From Mytilus edulis (Eukaryota > Mollusca > Bivalvia > Mytilida > Mytilidae): a stretch of DNA of 64,000 nucleotides. The stretch lies in assembly GCF_963676685.1 (NCBI RefSeq), contig NC_092350.1, positions 40,085,373-40,149,372 on the forward strand, written 5' to 3'. Below the pieces are notes generated by a model that made no database searches, was not told where the DNA came from, and worked only from the letters and a program-made list of their open reading frames with translations. How positions within the stretch are numbered: the stretch's first letter is position 1; every line of letters begins with the position of its first letter. Shown piece by piece: positions 1 through 15,300 of this stretch. The translations under genes and the position numbers were made by a program.

Positions 1-394
1 TTTATTCACGCTATATTTACCATGCTTATTTCAAAACTGTTTCTTGGACTTGCTCAGAAGTTTCAGTCTCCGGTAAACTGGGAAACTTTTTCTGCAACCG
101 GAGGCTGTCAATATTCGCCATGCTTGTTTATCTAAATCATAAAAGATCAATAAAAATGATGTTGTTATCATCCATTATATTTGTACTGTAGGTGATTCTT
201 TTCTGTAATATTTTGTTTAGTTGATTTAAATAATTAAAATATTGAAATTTTATATGGAAATCATTCGTTGAACGAAACCCAAAATTGTACAATGAAAACT
301 ATAAAAGTTATCATTTGTTTTTGTTGTTTTCGGAAGCTTTCAGGACTTTCTACTGATTCGCTGAAGAATACCGAGGACATTATTTACTGACAAC

Positions 395-3300
395 ATGGAC
401 ACGGAAGCAGTCGAATTTATGTTCTTTTTGAAAAGGAATGTCTCTGAATTAAAGAGACTTGGTTCAGAATGGGGCATGACAACAGATGAGATCAATGCAT
501 GCATTGACAAAGCACTAGAAAATGAGGCTGATGTCCCAAGGGAAAACGAGAATAGGATTACAGCAATGGAAATATGGCTAAGATTTAGCCAGGGTGTGAA
601 AGTAATGTTCAAAGTGATTTTAATCACATTTACAGTCTTGTTTTGCGTTTTTATGTTAGCCTCCTACCATGAAGCAACTGGAAATTACGTAATGAAGGTT
701 CTACAGCCATATGGATATGATGTGTTTCGTGCTATTCGTCTTGCCACACTGCCTCTTCATAAGATGGTGAACATAACATGTAAGAGGAATAATAATTCAA
801 AATCTGTAACGTAAGGGTACCCAAATTGCACCGAGTACCCAAATTGCACCTATTTAGAAAAAATAGCAACGGAAATCTTACAAGATTTCCTAGAGACTAA
901 ACAATTTGTATTTTTATGATTTGATACTATGCACGTCTTTCAACATAGGTAAACATATTTAGATATACACAAAACGTTCACAGTATTTATCAACAAATGG
1001 ACTGTTTACTGAAAAAGCAAAATGTACGAAAACGTCACCATGCGACGTCATCAAAACGTCATCTTTTTAAAATTAGCAAATACAATATATTATAAGTATC
1101 CATTTCGTAAAATATGAAGAGTAAGCATGGACTAATATCCAATTGTTCAAAATATTTGAAGAAATTAAACAAAAGCTCGGTTATTAGACTTTTGACGATG
1201 TGAATTTAAGCATGGATGCAATTTGGGTACTCCTCATTACAGAATCATGGATAGTTTGGAGGTTGATTCAAACCCATTTTTTTATGACTCAATATGGATT
1301 CAAAATTAAATTGGTGTATCTATACAATAAAGAAGGATAGGGCTACAAAATAAACACAGTATGGAGATTTTTTTCTTGATCATAAAAAAACGTAGGTGAA
1401 AAAACTGTCAAAATAGGTGCAATTTGGGTACCGTCACGTTAGTTGGTATTGTTGATTCAATTATTTATAGTGTTTAATAGATTCCATAGTCAGGCCTGTA
1501 CACAGGGAATCTGGGTCTATCACCAAATTTATGTTCATGTTTAATTTGCACCCATGGTCGTTTCACGTACCCTCCCTATTTCCAAGCTTTTCCTGATTTA
1601 TTCAGTGTTATTTGGCCCATAGATGTAATACCCATAGATAAAGCTCGCCAAAAGTTCCCCACTGTTCTCTATTGTTAGATACAAAGAACCATGACCAAAT
1701 TGACTCTCTTTGATGTTATATGTGTGTTGTACCCAATCAAGTAACTCTAGCCATATCTCTTATCTGTTGATCTCATTGACCAGTACAGCATAATAGATTT
1801 TCTTAAATGTCTTCTCGAGTTATGTCCCTTCTGTTGTTAATATATGTCTATTTTTAGCGCACTGGACAGACAAACAGAATGGTCAAAAAATGGATGAAAT
1901 CGATCAAAAATTCCGCATTTTACGAGGGAAATATTGAACTAAATTCAAAAATGTATTTTTTAGGCTTGTGTCTTCATATTTCATAAAAACTGTGTTCCTG
2001 TTAGTTCCTGAAAATGGGAATAGCACCTTTCTGTGCTTCTGAAATACACCTTTTCTTTGATATGCTTCATTAAGGTGTCGAACTGCGTCGAATTTGGGAA
2101 ATAAATAATAAGAAAGTACATTATTTTCCTTTTTTCATCAGTTTTTCTGGTTTTAAAAGGGAAATTGTCTTTCTAAAATCATTTTTATATTTTTCAGAAT
2201 AAGTTAGTTAATATATCATAGATGAATTTTATATATTTTATGGCTAATTACAAAAATTATAATAATTTCATTCAAGTGGTTTATGAAATATGTATTTATA
2301 ATTACTGTAAAGAGTTTATAGTTTAGTGAAATGACAAAACATACAATGCATGGAAACAAATTTTTGGAGCATACATATTTTCAACTTGTTTAATGTTTTC
2401 TAACAATTATATTTTCAATAAGCTTGTTTATAAATAATAGTAAACATTGTTAATTATAAGATAGAGTTAAATTTATATAAAATTTAAACAGGATCAAAAC
2501 AAAAGTTCTGCCTAAAAAAGAAAAATATTCATATTTATTAGTTTCTTTTCAAGAATAATTTGTTATATTGTTTCATCTAAACAAATATTATTTTTTTATA
2601 ATCAAGTCAATATAAAATATATTTTTTTATTTTGTTTCTTTCTGATTTTTAGCATGTTTAATTGCTAAGTAACTTTTAATTGTCAGTTTTCTATTGTCAT
2701 GGTTGTAAATCTGCATCTCCATGACCAACTGGTTCATGTCATTATCAGATAAGTGTGAAAGCCATTACAACGCACATATAACCTTTGAAGTCAGGGTTGA
2801 GCTTCATCTATGGGTATTACATCTATGTTTGGCCTAACCTTTCTCTAGAATTGTTTTATTCAGTTTTATATTTTTCCTCTTTTTGTCCTTGGTGGTCTCT
2901 TTTTGCATTCTTAGTGTGTGGGTGGACATGGGTTCAATCCCTGGTCATGCTGGTTGGGTCAAACTAATATAATGAATGAATGACTTGGAAAAAGGAATAT
3001 AAAGCTTCTTAATTTGGTTCCCATGGCCAGTGCAAATAAGTAATAGATTGTAGGTAAGTTGACATGTCAGCTTGTCTGTCTACTCTAATACAAAGCAATC
3101 TTGAATGTTCATATTCATAGTGCTTTATTATATTTTTCTTTTGAATTTTCCAATTGGATGTTAACCACCCATCCATATGTGATACATGTACATACATGTG
3201 TATCCTTCGTCTTAAATTGTGTAGGGAATTTAGTCCTTTATTCTTGCATCAAATGCATTACATAAGTGATTAGCACAAACTGTCAAATTGTTAATCACTG

Positions 3301-6300
3301 TTATCATTGTTAACACCTGTGATCAGTCATAATTAAAGGTAATTGAATTAATTGATTAATTATCATCTATAGTATAATATACATGTATATTGCATTAACA
3401 TGATTAAGGCTGCAATATACAAATGTACAGCAAAATGACATGAAATTCATGACATTATTTATAACTCTTAATAAATTAAAAAATTTATTTCTGTATTTGC
3501 AAATAATGACATTAAACATGTTAAAAGAAGTTCTAAAAAACAGTTAAAGACTTAATGTACTTTTAAAACAACTATTTTAGTTGTTTTTGGCCTAAATTAA
3601 TATATTGTTCGTTTCCCCAATCCAGACCCTGTCAAAGCAGGTGTGGGAAGGTAGGTAGGGAATTAATTTTAATTTTTCCAAAAAGCTGGAACAATACCAG
3701 TCAATTCAACAAGCCTGAAACTTGGAAATGAATAAAATAATATTTGTCTTAGGTTTGCCAATAAAATTTTATGAGTACCACCATTTTTGCAGGGTCGGTC
3801 AAGATTGGGGAAACAAACAATATTTTATTTTAGGCCTTACTTCTTTTTTTTTAGCTCACCTGGCCCGAAGGGCCAAGTGAGCTTTTCTCATCACTTGGCG
3901 TCCGGCGTCCGGCGTCGTCGTCCGTCGTCGTCGTCCTGCGTCCGGCGTTAACTTTTACAAAAATCTTCTCCTCTGAAACTACTAAGCCAAATTAAACCAA
4001 ACTTGGCCACAATCATCATTGGGGTATCTAGTTTAAAAATTGTGTCCGGTGACCCCGCCAACTAACCAAGATGGCCGCCATGGCTATAAATAGAACATAG
4101 TGGTAAAATGCAGTTTTTGGCTTATAACTCAAAAACCAAAGCATTTAGGGCAAATCTGACATGGGGTAATATTGTTAATCAGGTTAAGATCTATCTGCCC
4201 TGAAATTTTCAGATGAATCTGACATTCCGTTGTTAGGTTGCTGCCCCTGAATTGGTAATTTTAAGGAAATTTTGTTGTTTTTGGTTATTATCTTGAATAT
4301 TATTTTAGATAGAGATAAACTGTAAAAAGCAATAATGTTCAGCAAAGTAAGATCTACAAATAAGTCAACATGACCAAAATGATCAGTTGACCACTTTAGG
4401 AGTTATTGCCCTTTATAGTCAATTTTTAACCATTTTTCATAAATTTTAGTAATCTTTTAGAAAAATCTTCTCCTCTGAAACTGCTGGGCCAAATTATTTG
4501 AAACTTGGCCACAATCATCATTGGGGTATCTAGTTTAAAAATTGTGTCCGGTGACCCCGCCAACTAACCAAGATGACCGCCATGGCTATAAATAGAACAT
4601 AGGGGTAAAATGCAGTTTTTGGCTTATAACTCAAAAACCAAAGCATTTAGAGCAAATCTGACGTGGGTAAAATTGTTAATCAGGTGAAGATCTATCTGCC
4701 CTGAAATTTTCAGATGAATTGGACAACCTGTTTTTGGGTTGCGGCCCCTGAATTGGTAATTTTAAGGAAATTTTGCTGTTTTTGGTTATTATATTGAATA
4801 TTATTATAGATATAGGTAAACTGTAAACAGCAATAATGTTCAGCAAGGTCAGATTTACAAATAAGTCAACATGACCAAAATGGTCAGTTGACCTCTTTAG
4901 GAGTTATTGCCCTTTAAAGTTAATTTTTAACCATTTTTCGTAAATTTTATATATCTTTTACTAAAATCTTCTTCTCTGAAACTGCTGTGCCAAATTGATC
5001 CAAACTTGGGCACAATCATCTTTGGGGTTTCTTGTTTAAAAAATGTGTCTGGTGACCTGGCCATCAAACCAAGATGGCCGCCACGGCTAAAAATAGAACA
5101 TAGGGGTAAAATGCAGTTTTTGGCTTATAACTCAAAAACCAAATAATTTAGAGAAAATCTGACATGAAGTAAAATTGTTAATCAGGTCAAGATCTATCTG
5201 CCCTGAAATTTTCAGATGAATTGGACAACCTGTTTTTGGGTTGCGGCCCCTGAATTGGTAATTTTAAGGAAATTTTGCTGTTTTTGGTTATTATATTGAA
5301 TATTATTATAGATATAGGTAAACTGTAAACAGCAATAATGTTCAGCAAAGTAAGATCTACAAATAAGTCAACATGAACGAAATGGTCAATTGACCCCTGT
5401 AGGAGTAATTGACCTTTGTAGTCAATTTTCAATCTGCTTCCTTTGTTTAATATTCACATAGACCAAGGTGAGCGACACAGGCTCTTTAGAGCCTCTAGTT
5501 TTATATGTATATTATGCACCTGGGCCAAAATGCAGTGAACATTTGAACTGATTGCAATATCGAACCTTGAACATATTGAAAGGGGGAGAAAAATTTAAAG
5601 ATTACTGATCACTTAATTTTTAACAGAAATAGTTCCTATAAAATAAGGACAAACAATAATAGACAGGTGGCTGCAATTGTTTCACAAAAGGGAAATGATA
5701 TGGGAAACACATATTTACTGTTTTTTAATTCCTTTCCAGATGAATCCCCCGAAATGAGTTTTCTTAGTGGGGTATACATAGTGTAAGATAATTTGATAAG
5801 CCAATATAAAAGAATGTGTAGATGGAAAATAATTTAAAAAAAAACCATGTAAGATTTTATATATATTGAATTTCCAAAATCAATAATACATTGTAACATA
5901 ATGTTGTATATATACTACAAGTAATGTAAACATGGAATTGAAAAAAAGAAACATGAGACTTTTTTAAAACCAGATGTTGTCATGGTTGTTAAACAACATG
6001 ATTTGTTTTAGTATTATAGAGAAAAGACGATGGCATATTGTTGATATTCATAGGATAAGTACAAACATGTTATGTGTCCACAAAAAGAACTTTGAGAAAT
6101 TTTCCAGTAGTTTCAAAGGCTTTGAGAAATCAACTGAACATTTGGTCTAGTAAATCTTTCTTAACAGGACTCAGTGACAGATCCAGAATTTTTCATAAGT
6201 GGGGGCCCACTGACTGCCGAAGAGGGGGCCCGCTCCAGTCATGCTTTAGTGATTCCCAATATAATCAACCATTTTTTTTTTCCAGAAAAGGGTGCCCCCT

Positions 6301-9300
6301 CTAAATCCGCCTCTGAAACTGTACTCTAAGACATATGATTTAAACAAAATAAAACAAGTTGCTTTCTTTAAAAAAAAGAAAAGCAATACATGAACCTATG
6401 ACTGCTGACTGCCGGGTCACCAAAAGATTGTTGCTGAATTTGTGTTTGCTTTTGAATTGAAATAATTGACTGTGGATAGAAGAAGGCAGATGAAAGTATA
6501 TATTTACAGCTTCTGTTTGAATGGTTATTTTAAAGCTCGACTATTTTATTTATTACTTGGGAATGTACATAATTTTTCCGATTATAACCATTTGGCAAAT
6601 CCTGATTTCTACTAACCGGATGACTTATGCAAATTGCACAGTTTAACTATCGCAATTTAGATTTAAGCACTGAGTTTGCTTTATAATCTGGAATTCTGGA
6701 TGCATTTATTTTAACTATCATATCTTTATATTTTGTTTCCAACTATATGTTCTCAACTCGTATTTGAAGCTGTCTTTACTCATGGTAGATGTTGTATGCG
6801 TTGAAACCTGTGGCATGCAATTGATTGGGAACTCTAATGAAGAGACTTATTTTGGTCTCATAAAACATCTGAAATTTTAAGGTTTCCTGATTTTACAGGG
6901 AAACTTAGTTTTGCTGAAGAATTTATCAATTCAGAAGTTTATGAATACCTGTATACACTTTTAAAATAACCAATTTATATAAAAAGGTATGTAGATATAA
7001 AAAGATACCAGAATTAAAATGATGTACGCCAGACTCGAGTTTAGTCTACAAAAAAAGCATCAGTGACGATCGAATGAAAAAAGTTAAAGGGCGGTTTATT
7101 ACATTACAAAGTTAAGGAATCTGTTCCTTGGGTAGACAATCCTTAGCTTTTCGAAAAGGTCAAAGTTTATAATAGAACAGTGACTCAAAAAAGAAACAAA
7201 AGAGATACAACTCGAGGTTAGAATACCGTTAGTAATGATGACCGTGCTTGAAAGTCACATGTGAAGCTCTTTCTATCGTGTCCTGAACTTATAGATAACA
7301 AAAACGAAAATAAGCTTTCAGGAGTGAGTTTTAAAATAGGATTGCATGCAAGCAGTATTTAGCGCACGAAATAGTAAATAGAAAGCATCTAACTGAAACT
7401 CAGGAAAAGAATACGCATATGCATCATTACATATCTTAAACTTATAGTTGAATTTGAATGTCAACAGCCTACATTAAAGGTTTTGACTTGGGATTCATTG
7501 TCATTTTATCTGGATTTTTTTAGAACGCAAACCGATAGTGTGCTTTTGAAATGTTATCTATAACCAGGGGTCGAATTTAAGCTTTTTTTTGTACTGGCCA
7601 GCCGGACCAGTGGACCGAAAACTCTACTGGTCCGGCTCCAAATCTACTGGTCCTGCAAAAATGACATTCATTTGACTATCACTAATAAAAAAAATTGTAC
7701 AGTTCATTAAATTCCGATCTACTATATAGTTCAACCATTCGCGATCTTTTTCCCATGATTTTTGGTATTTTCGTTTCCTTTTGTCAATTTCATTTACTTT
7801 ATTTCGATCTTCCTTTTGATTTTCACTTTTTTTTTTTTTTTGTCCGGCGGTTTTACTCCTTCCAAAAATTTCCACATTTTATATTGTTGTGAAGGACGCT
7901 CACTCGGGATAGTAATTAACTTGATCAATTGTAATACCCCTCAGTACCGTGTAATTGATTTAAAAGGTAAATTGTTTTGTAAACAAACAGAGATTGCAAT
8001 GCAATCAGTGATATTTATCGACAAATTTTTACTGGTCCGCCGGACCACCAGCTGACAAAATCTACTGGTCCCAGACCACCAGACCAGCGCTAATATCGAC
8101 CCCTGTCTATTATAATGTGAATGAATCAAGACGTGAAGGATAGTTGGTCAACACAGTGAATACAATTTTCAAAACAGTACCATAGTACAAATATGTAGAT
8201 GCTATAAGGTTACACTATTAAAACAAACAAACAAAAATTGAATTAAAATTTTATAATAAACTAACGTTCCTGTTAGTATTTTTTTTTGAAATTCTTTTGA
8301 ATAAATATAATATCCATAAACAAGAAGGTCAAGTATTTACGGATGGACATTTTATTTATCGAATGAATCTATTTTTAAATTCTAACATTCGTGAATATAT
8401 TACCAGAGACATGTACATATATATATGTATTATATGTCTCTGATATTACTATACAAACTATAAGCAAAGACTTCTAAATCCATACTAAAACAGTATAAAA
8501 TAATTGAAACATTAATATAATTGTAATTAAATTTTGTTGTGATTATTGTAAATCATTTTACGGTTGTTGTGAGCTGCAAGGATTTAAAATCATGCTTTAT
8601 GATTAGAAAACACACAAGTATTTTTATTCACGACCGTTTAGAATTTAAATATTGAATACATTTACCTTACTTTCCGTTTTATGGATATATTACAATACAA
8701 AAAAAAAATAATAATTACTCATAAAAGTTAAATACTAAAATGGTATGAAATAATTAACATAGAAATATAATAATTATTTTTTATAAACATTTTTTTTGTA
8801 GGATGCAAGAATATATTTAGATTTAATTTTTATGTTTCTTTTACAACTGAATATTTAAAAATACCAAAGCAGAGTATATTGTCATATTCTGATTTCAATC
8901 ATTGTTAGTTTTTTTCAGAAACATAAATACAGAATATATTTCGTATATATTTCTTTGATTCCGATTGAATTAAATACTTTTGATAAGAATATTATCTTTC
9001 TGTTTTCTGATCTAATATTAATATTTTAACCAGAATGTCCTCTCCCGTAAGTCTATGATGAAATACACAGTATCCAGTGGTTACATCTTTAAGCTTAATT
9101 AGTTAATATGTTATCGAGTCAACAGACCACCTTATAATTGACCCAGATACACACAGTGTACAGCGGTCATTTTAAAACAAATATAATTGTGTCGTCAAGG
9201 GACATCAAGGGACCATATCAAAGACGTAGATAACAACCTGTTAAGACCTGTATAAATGATTGAAAAATTTCGAGACGTTCCGAGAATTTTATTCTGACTT

Positions 9301-12300
9301 CCGGTCGAGATATATCGAGTGGCCCATAGACACATCCAAAACTCACCAATATATAAGCATGAACCCCTCAGGGGGTTCATGCAAAAATGTACTTATCATT
9401 TGGTTAATAATTAAGTAATGCATTTCAATTTGGAATAGCAAAGTACACCTAAATATTTGTTTTCTTCAAAATCCTAACAATAAGGACAGATTAACATAAG
9501 CACTTGTTATTTGTTTTCTTAAACCTATTTCAAATGTATTTGTAAATGTGAATATACATTGTAACTCGTATAATTCATAATCAAATATTGTTTACACTAA
9601 GGCCAAAAAAATAATATGTGTGTTTCCTATTACATCTTTGAAAAAAACAGGGTAGGTAGGTCATTTGTAGTTAGGGATTTTTTTTTTTTTTAATTTTTTT
9701 TTTAAAGAACAGTATATATATAAAATAACTTTGACACTTTGATGTACAAAATGTAATATGTTTTTTATAACTAATCACTATCCTGAGTGATTAGTGGATT
9801 GTAACAGGGGACATCAGGAGGAGCTTGGACTCCTGAAGGATTTTGTAAAAAGCCAATGTTTGAAATAAATATTTATTTATGTTGTTAAAAAAAAAAAAAA
9901 AGTAATGCATATATCACCTTTTTAATAACAGGACATGCCCTAAATGTCCAACGACCTTTGAGACAGATTAACATAAGCACTTGTTGCTTGTTTCTAAATC
10001 CTATTTGTTAATGTGAATATACATTGTAACTCGTATAATTCATAATCAAATATTGTTTACACTAAGGCCAACAAAATAATATGTGTGTTTGCTATTAAAT
10101 CTTTGAAAAAAATAGGGTAGGTAAGGTAGGGACACTATCAAAGTTCAAACGAATACTGCATTCACATCAATGGTCATGCACATGCCATGTTGGGCTCAAA
10201 TGAAAGATAATTGGTCAAATATTTCAGAAAATTAAGTTTGAAGATAATTCGTCCTTTTTTTAGTCACATGGTATATTTCCTAAAGTCACGTGACTGTTGG
10301 AGAAAAAGTGAAAAATACGAAATCCTTGGACAAAAAGTCATGCAGAGACATATTGTTGCGCTAATAGGGTAAAGTTTTGGTAGAAACACAATGCCTTGAG
10401 TCTGTTAAAGACAGTCAAGTTATCATACTGGCATTAAAAGAGGCATAACGTGCTATAGGCCTTGAAATATAGATGTCTGTAACATTCAAAATAACTGATT
10501 TTAAATGGGGTAAAAAAAAGGGGGGGGGGGAATTTGGCATACACTCTCTTAAAAAACATTAAGTAGGTTTTCATTTTGAAATTGAAAGTAAAGTAAAGTT
10601 AAGTTACATTTGATAATATAGGAAATAATTTTTCCAACTCTGGCAGTGAGATTTGAACACACAATCTTACTGCCATGGGATAGGTCAGCACACCCTGCAC
10701 CACTGTAATCATTTGTATTCTAATTTCTTTTGCAGAAAAAGATGGAAATAGAATTAAATCAAAAGAAATCAAAATTTTCTCAAAGCACTTTTATATGTAT
10801 ACGAACTACAAATCATGCTAAGACTGTATGATTGATTAGTCTTATGTGATTTATAGTCTAGATAGTTGTTCTAGATATTTATTCAACGAGTACAAAATGA
10901 AAAAGTCACCATATAATGATTATATTATTATAATATAAGACCATTACATACAAAAACATCAATATCAGCCTTATTTATAAAAATATCAATCCCCTTCCCA
11001 TATTTATTTGGATTTTTAGGCAGCCTTACCAGGCTAAGAAAGAGTTGTGTCCCTAGTTCTGTCATATTTATTTCTGGTATTCCTTTTAGTTGTTCTATAG
11101 TTATCTTAAAATATTTCTTTGTTCAGACTGACTTCGAGATAATGAGAGTCAACTGTATGCTCAAATTGTCATTCAGGTACTGGTACAAGTATTAAGTTAG
11201 AACAGTTGGAAGTACTTAGTCTATATACATGATATACAAATCAAAAGTTGAAATCTGGTTGCTTGAATTGTCTCTTTGTATTTCATTAAATTGTGTTGAT
11301 GTAGATTATTGGTAAAGGTCAAGTGAAAGTCCTTGATAGATTTTACAGATACATGTATCTTATATAAAAATAAAAACATGTTTTGAGTAACCTGTGTTTA
11401 TGTCTGTGTATTTGCAGAGTTTAAGCTAGGATATTGAGGGGTTTAATTTAGTCACTTCTGCATGAAAATATAGAACTGATTCAGTTATTTCATGGGCTTA
11501 AAAACATGGTAACAGTAATGTTCAACTACATACTTGTAATTACTCTTATTATCTTCCAATTTATAAAAGAGTTAATGAAAACCTTATTGAAAATTTGAGG
11601 GAAATTGTTGTAAAAATATATGACTGTACCAACATTTGCCAAAAAAATGAGCATACATTTTGCTGATTCACATCAGTTTAAAACTTTTGTAAAGTTTCGA
11701 ATGGCACTTAAAATCGTTATTAAACCATGATTACCAGTCTCATTTAAAATGTTACTTGTTTTCAGATTTTTATGATGCAGAATGTTTATTGGACAATCCA
11801 TTCTTCAGGGAGCCGACCCAGGAATGTGACCTGTGTATGGATACCCATGAAGTCAAGCTGATGACTGAATCCAAACATTGGCTTGTCAGGAGACATTGCC
11901 AGCAACAACAACCTTTTGTGTTCAAGGTATACAAACAATATACTGATCATAGTGCTTGTTTGTTCATATTCACAACTTCACTTTAACTACCTTATAAACC
12001 AAAATTGCATTGTGCACCACCTACATAAATTCTTTTATCGAAATAAAATGTAGAAAGCTTTATAACAACAACACTTTATAGACTGCTGCAGAACATTAAT
12101 TGAACGACATGTAGGCACTTTCATCAGGATAAAAACAAATAATTGTTTGAGTTTCCTACAGGAAAATATGGCCATTTCTATGAGAATGCAACGGATAGTG
12201 GGAAGGGAGGTTTAGGTATGCATTTGTGAGCTCTTCAAACAGTTTTATTAGATATAAGAAGATGTGGTATGAGTGCAAATGAGACAAATCTCCATCCGTC

Positions 12301-15300
12301 ACAATTGTAAAAGTAAACCAATATAGGTAAAAGTAAGATTTTCAACACAGAGCCTTGGCTAACGCCAAACAGCAAGCTATAAAGGGTCCCAAAAATGACT
12401 AGTGTAAAAACAGGAAAACAAATGGGTTAATTGTTCATAACTTCTATTTAGTATTTTAAAATTACTATATTTCACATATTCAATGTAATGTAATGTTTAA
12501 GTAAGTGAGAAAAGTGAAAATCCAACTACATGTCCCGATTCAAATGCATTTATCTTCCCAAAAAAAGGAATAGTGGTGGATCCAGGGGGTGTGGGGGTTC
12601 CAGGGTTGGACCCCCCCCCCCCCCCCCCCCCCCCCACACACACAACCCTGGATCTGCCACTGTGTATTTATGTATTTAATTTTTACATTACTTAGCCAAA
12701 ACTGGTTCCAACTGTAACCTTTGAGGACGTGGTAGATCTGTACAACAAAAACAAAGATGTACTTGATACATCAGTAGCCAGATTCTATTCCTCAGACCAA
12801 GAAGTACCGGACATTGGCAGTTTGTTTGGGTTGAAAGACAATGATAACTTAAAGAAGAAAACAGGATTAAGTGTGAACTGGTAATACATTGTATATATAT
12901 GTGTTCTAGAAAAAAAAAGCAAAGCAATAGACGTATTTACACTCTTAGGTATTTAGCTGAATTGTCTGTGAATAGCCCTTGATCTGTCTCTGAATAATAT
13001 ACAAGAATAAATTGTGAGTTATAATTTCATAAGAAACCTTTTTGTTGAGCCTTCAACTTTTGTCGTAAAGCAAGACATAGCGATCCTACATTCTGTCGGC
13101 GGCGGCATCCACATATATTCACTCTGTAGTTAAAGTTTTTTGAAATTTTAATAACTTTCTTAAACTATCCTGGATTTCTACTAAACTTGGACAGAAGCTT
13201 GTTTATGATCATGAGATAGTATCCAGATTTCAGAAGTATATTTTGTAAAATAATAAAATTCATTTTTTCAGTATTTTACCCATAAATGGGTTCAGTTTTT
13301 AGAAAGATTAGAACTTGTTCTAAATCTTTACTTAGGCACCGGCCTCCCTAACAACAGGACAGGTTAGCTACTGTTACTAAATGTATTCACACTGAAATAT
13401 AGTTCCCTATGGTTCTCATGTATGTGCACATAATACACATATAAACTGAAAAAAACTGGGTATATTATTGCAGCAGTTCATTTAAGAATGTATGTCATTA
13501 AGGTGTGTTGATGTGCAGGCTTTAAAAAAAACAAACATTTTGATTAGGTAACTGGGTATTGATTCAACTAGTATGATTGACAACTGTCATTATCACTAAA
13601 CAAATCAGAGACAAGGTGGACCTTTAATTACAATGCCCCACCTCCTAAACTGCCAATCAAATTGACCACATTACCTATGAACCTCAGTCTTACATAATTA
13701 TACAGACCACTCAATATACATATAATTCTTAATACACAAGTATTTGACCTCATAATTGAATACACAAATGTGTATATTAGATGTTTGATATTTATAAGGA
13801 TGATAGATTTATTTATTGCCAATTACTTTTGATCTACATTACATAAAGTGATTCTGTAAATTATATCTGAAAGATAAATGAATAATGGATTAACAAGATC
13901 TTAAAAAAATGAAATATGAATATAATTATGAATAAATAAAAGGTATTCAAGCAAGGCCTATAATTTACTTGATAAATTTCCAAAAATCGTCTGTAATTAA
14001 TCAACAATTAAATTAGTACACTTTTTTTTTTATCAGGAATTGGCTTGAAACAGTTTAAAAATTTTAAAACTTTTAATTATAACAAACCATTGTTTATTAG
14101 TTTATTTCCTATCAATCATTATGTCTTTTTTTTAGTCATTTGAATTTTTATTAGAAGTGAATATACATTTTTGCAATCAAGAAAGAATCCACATTTCAAT
14201 AAGATAAGTTATTTAATTGGTTTACCTTGAAAAAGTACATTTTCAATGCCCTGTGTTGAAAAATACTTTACAAATTGATCAAAAGGCACTCTGAAAATTT
14301 TAATCTTCAATGCCATATAACCTCTGTTTCAACTTACAAAATGCCCCAAAACAACATTTTTCAATTTTGTTTGACAGTTTAAAGTTCTAAGCTGTTGGTC
14401 CAGATTTATATCTTACAAGGATAGTTGGTTCAGAACCGGAAACATGATTTTGATAAGATATAAACTGCAGTGTAAATAAAATTGTGCAAATAAAGAAACC
14501 TATATTACTTAATTTAAGCTTATTTTATCCTCATACTGGAAAAGCAAGTTTCCTTCTAAAGACCTGCTGTAAATGCAATTTTCAGAAATAGTGCTTTATA
14601 AATGTTCATTTTTCCCCACCATACCTTAATATGAAATAACTCAAACTACTCTTCTAATCTTTCCATGAGTGATTTCCATCACTTTGATTCTGCCAGGAAA
14701 CATAACATTCACTCTGTGGTTAAAGTTTTTAAAATTTTAATAACTTTCTTATACTATCCTGGATTTCTACCCAACTTGGACAAAAGCTTGTTTATGATCA
14801 TAAGATAGTATCCAGAAGTAATAAAGTTTTACCTAATATAAATGGACTTAGTTTTTTTCTGCCAGGAAACGTTACATTCACATTGTGGTTAAAGTTTTTA
14901 AAATTTTAATAACTTTCTTAAACTATCCTGGATTTGTACCAGACCTGGACAGAAGCTTGTTAATGATCAAAAGCTAGTATCTAGTAGGAAATTTAAAACT
15001 TTGGTCCTGCTTTTCTGTATTTTACTTACAGATGGACTTCGTTTTTCTTCCAGGTAACATTACATACAGTCTGCTATTAAAGTTTTTAAAACATTTATTA
15101 GATTCATAAACTGTCCTATATTTTTACTAAACTTGGATAGAAGCTATTTACAAATAGCATCTTGAGGAAATTTTTTAATATTTTTTCCTCATTTTTGTTC
15201 AGCCTGCGATTAACAGCAAAAGTAGGCAGACACCCCTTATATAAGAAAGCCAGATTTTGATTGGGTGATAGCCATGTATTTTTCGTATATTCTTTTATTT

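Noticed and set aside
806-812. Donor site for exon 1 at AAC-GTAAGG (811)
   Set aside because: It gives phase 2, which puts a stop at the start of exon 2; CAT-GTAAGA at 780 gives the matching phase 1 and a strong donor.
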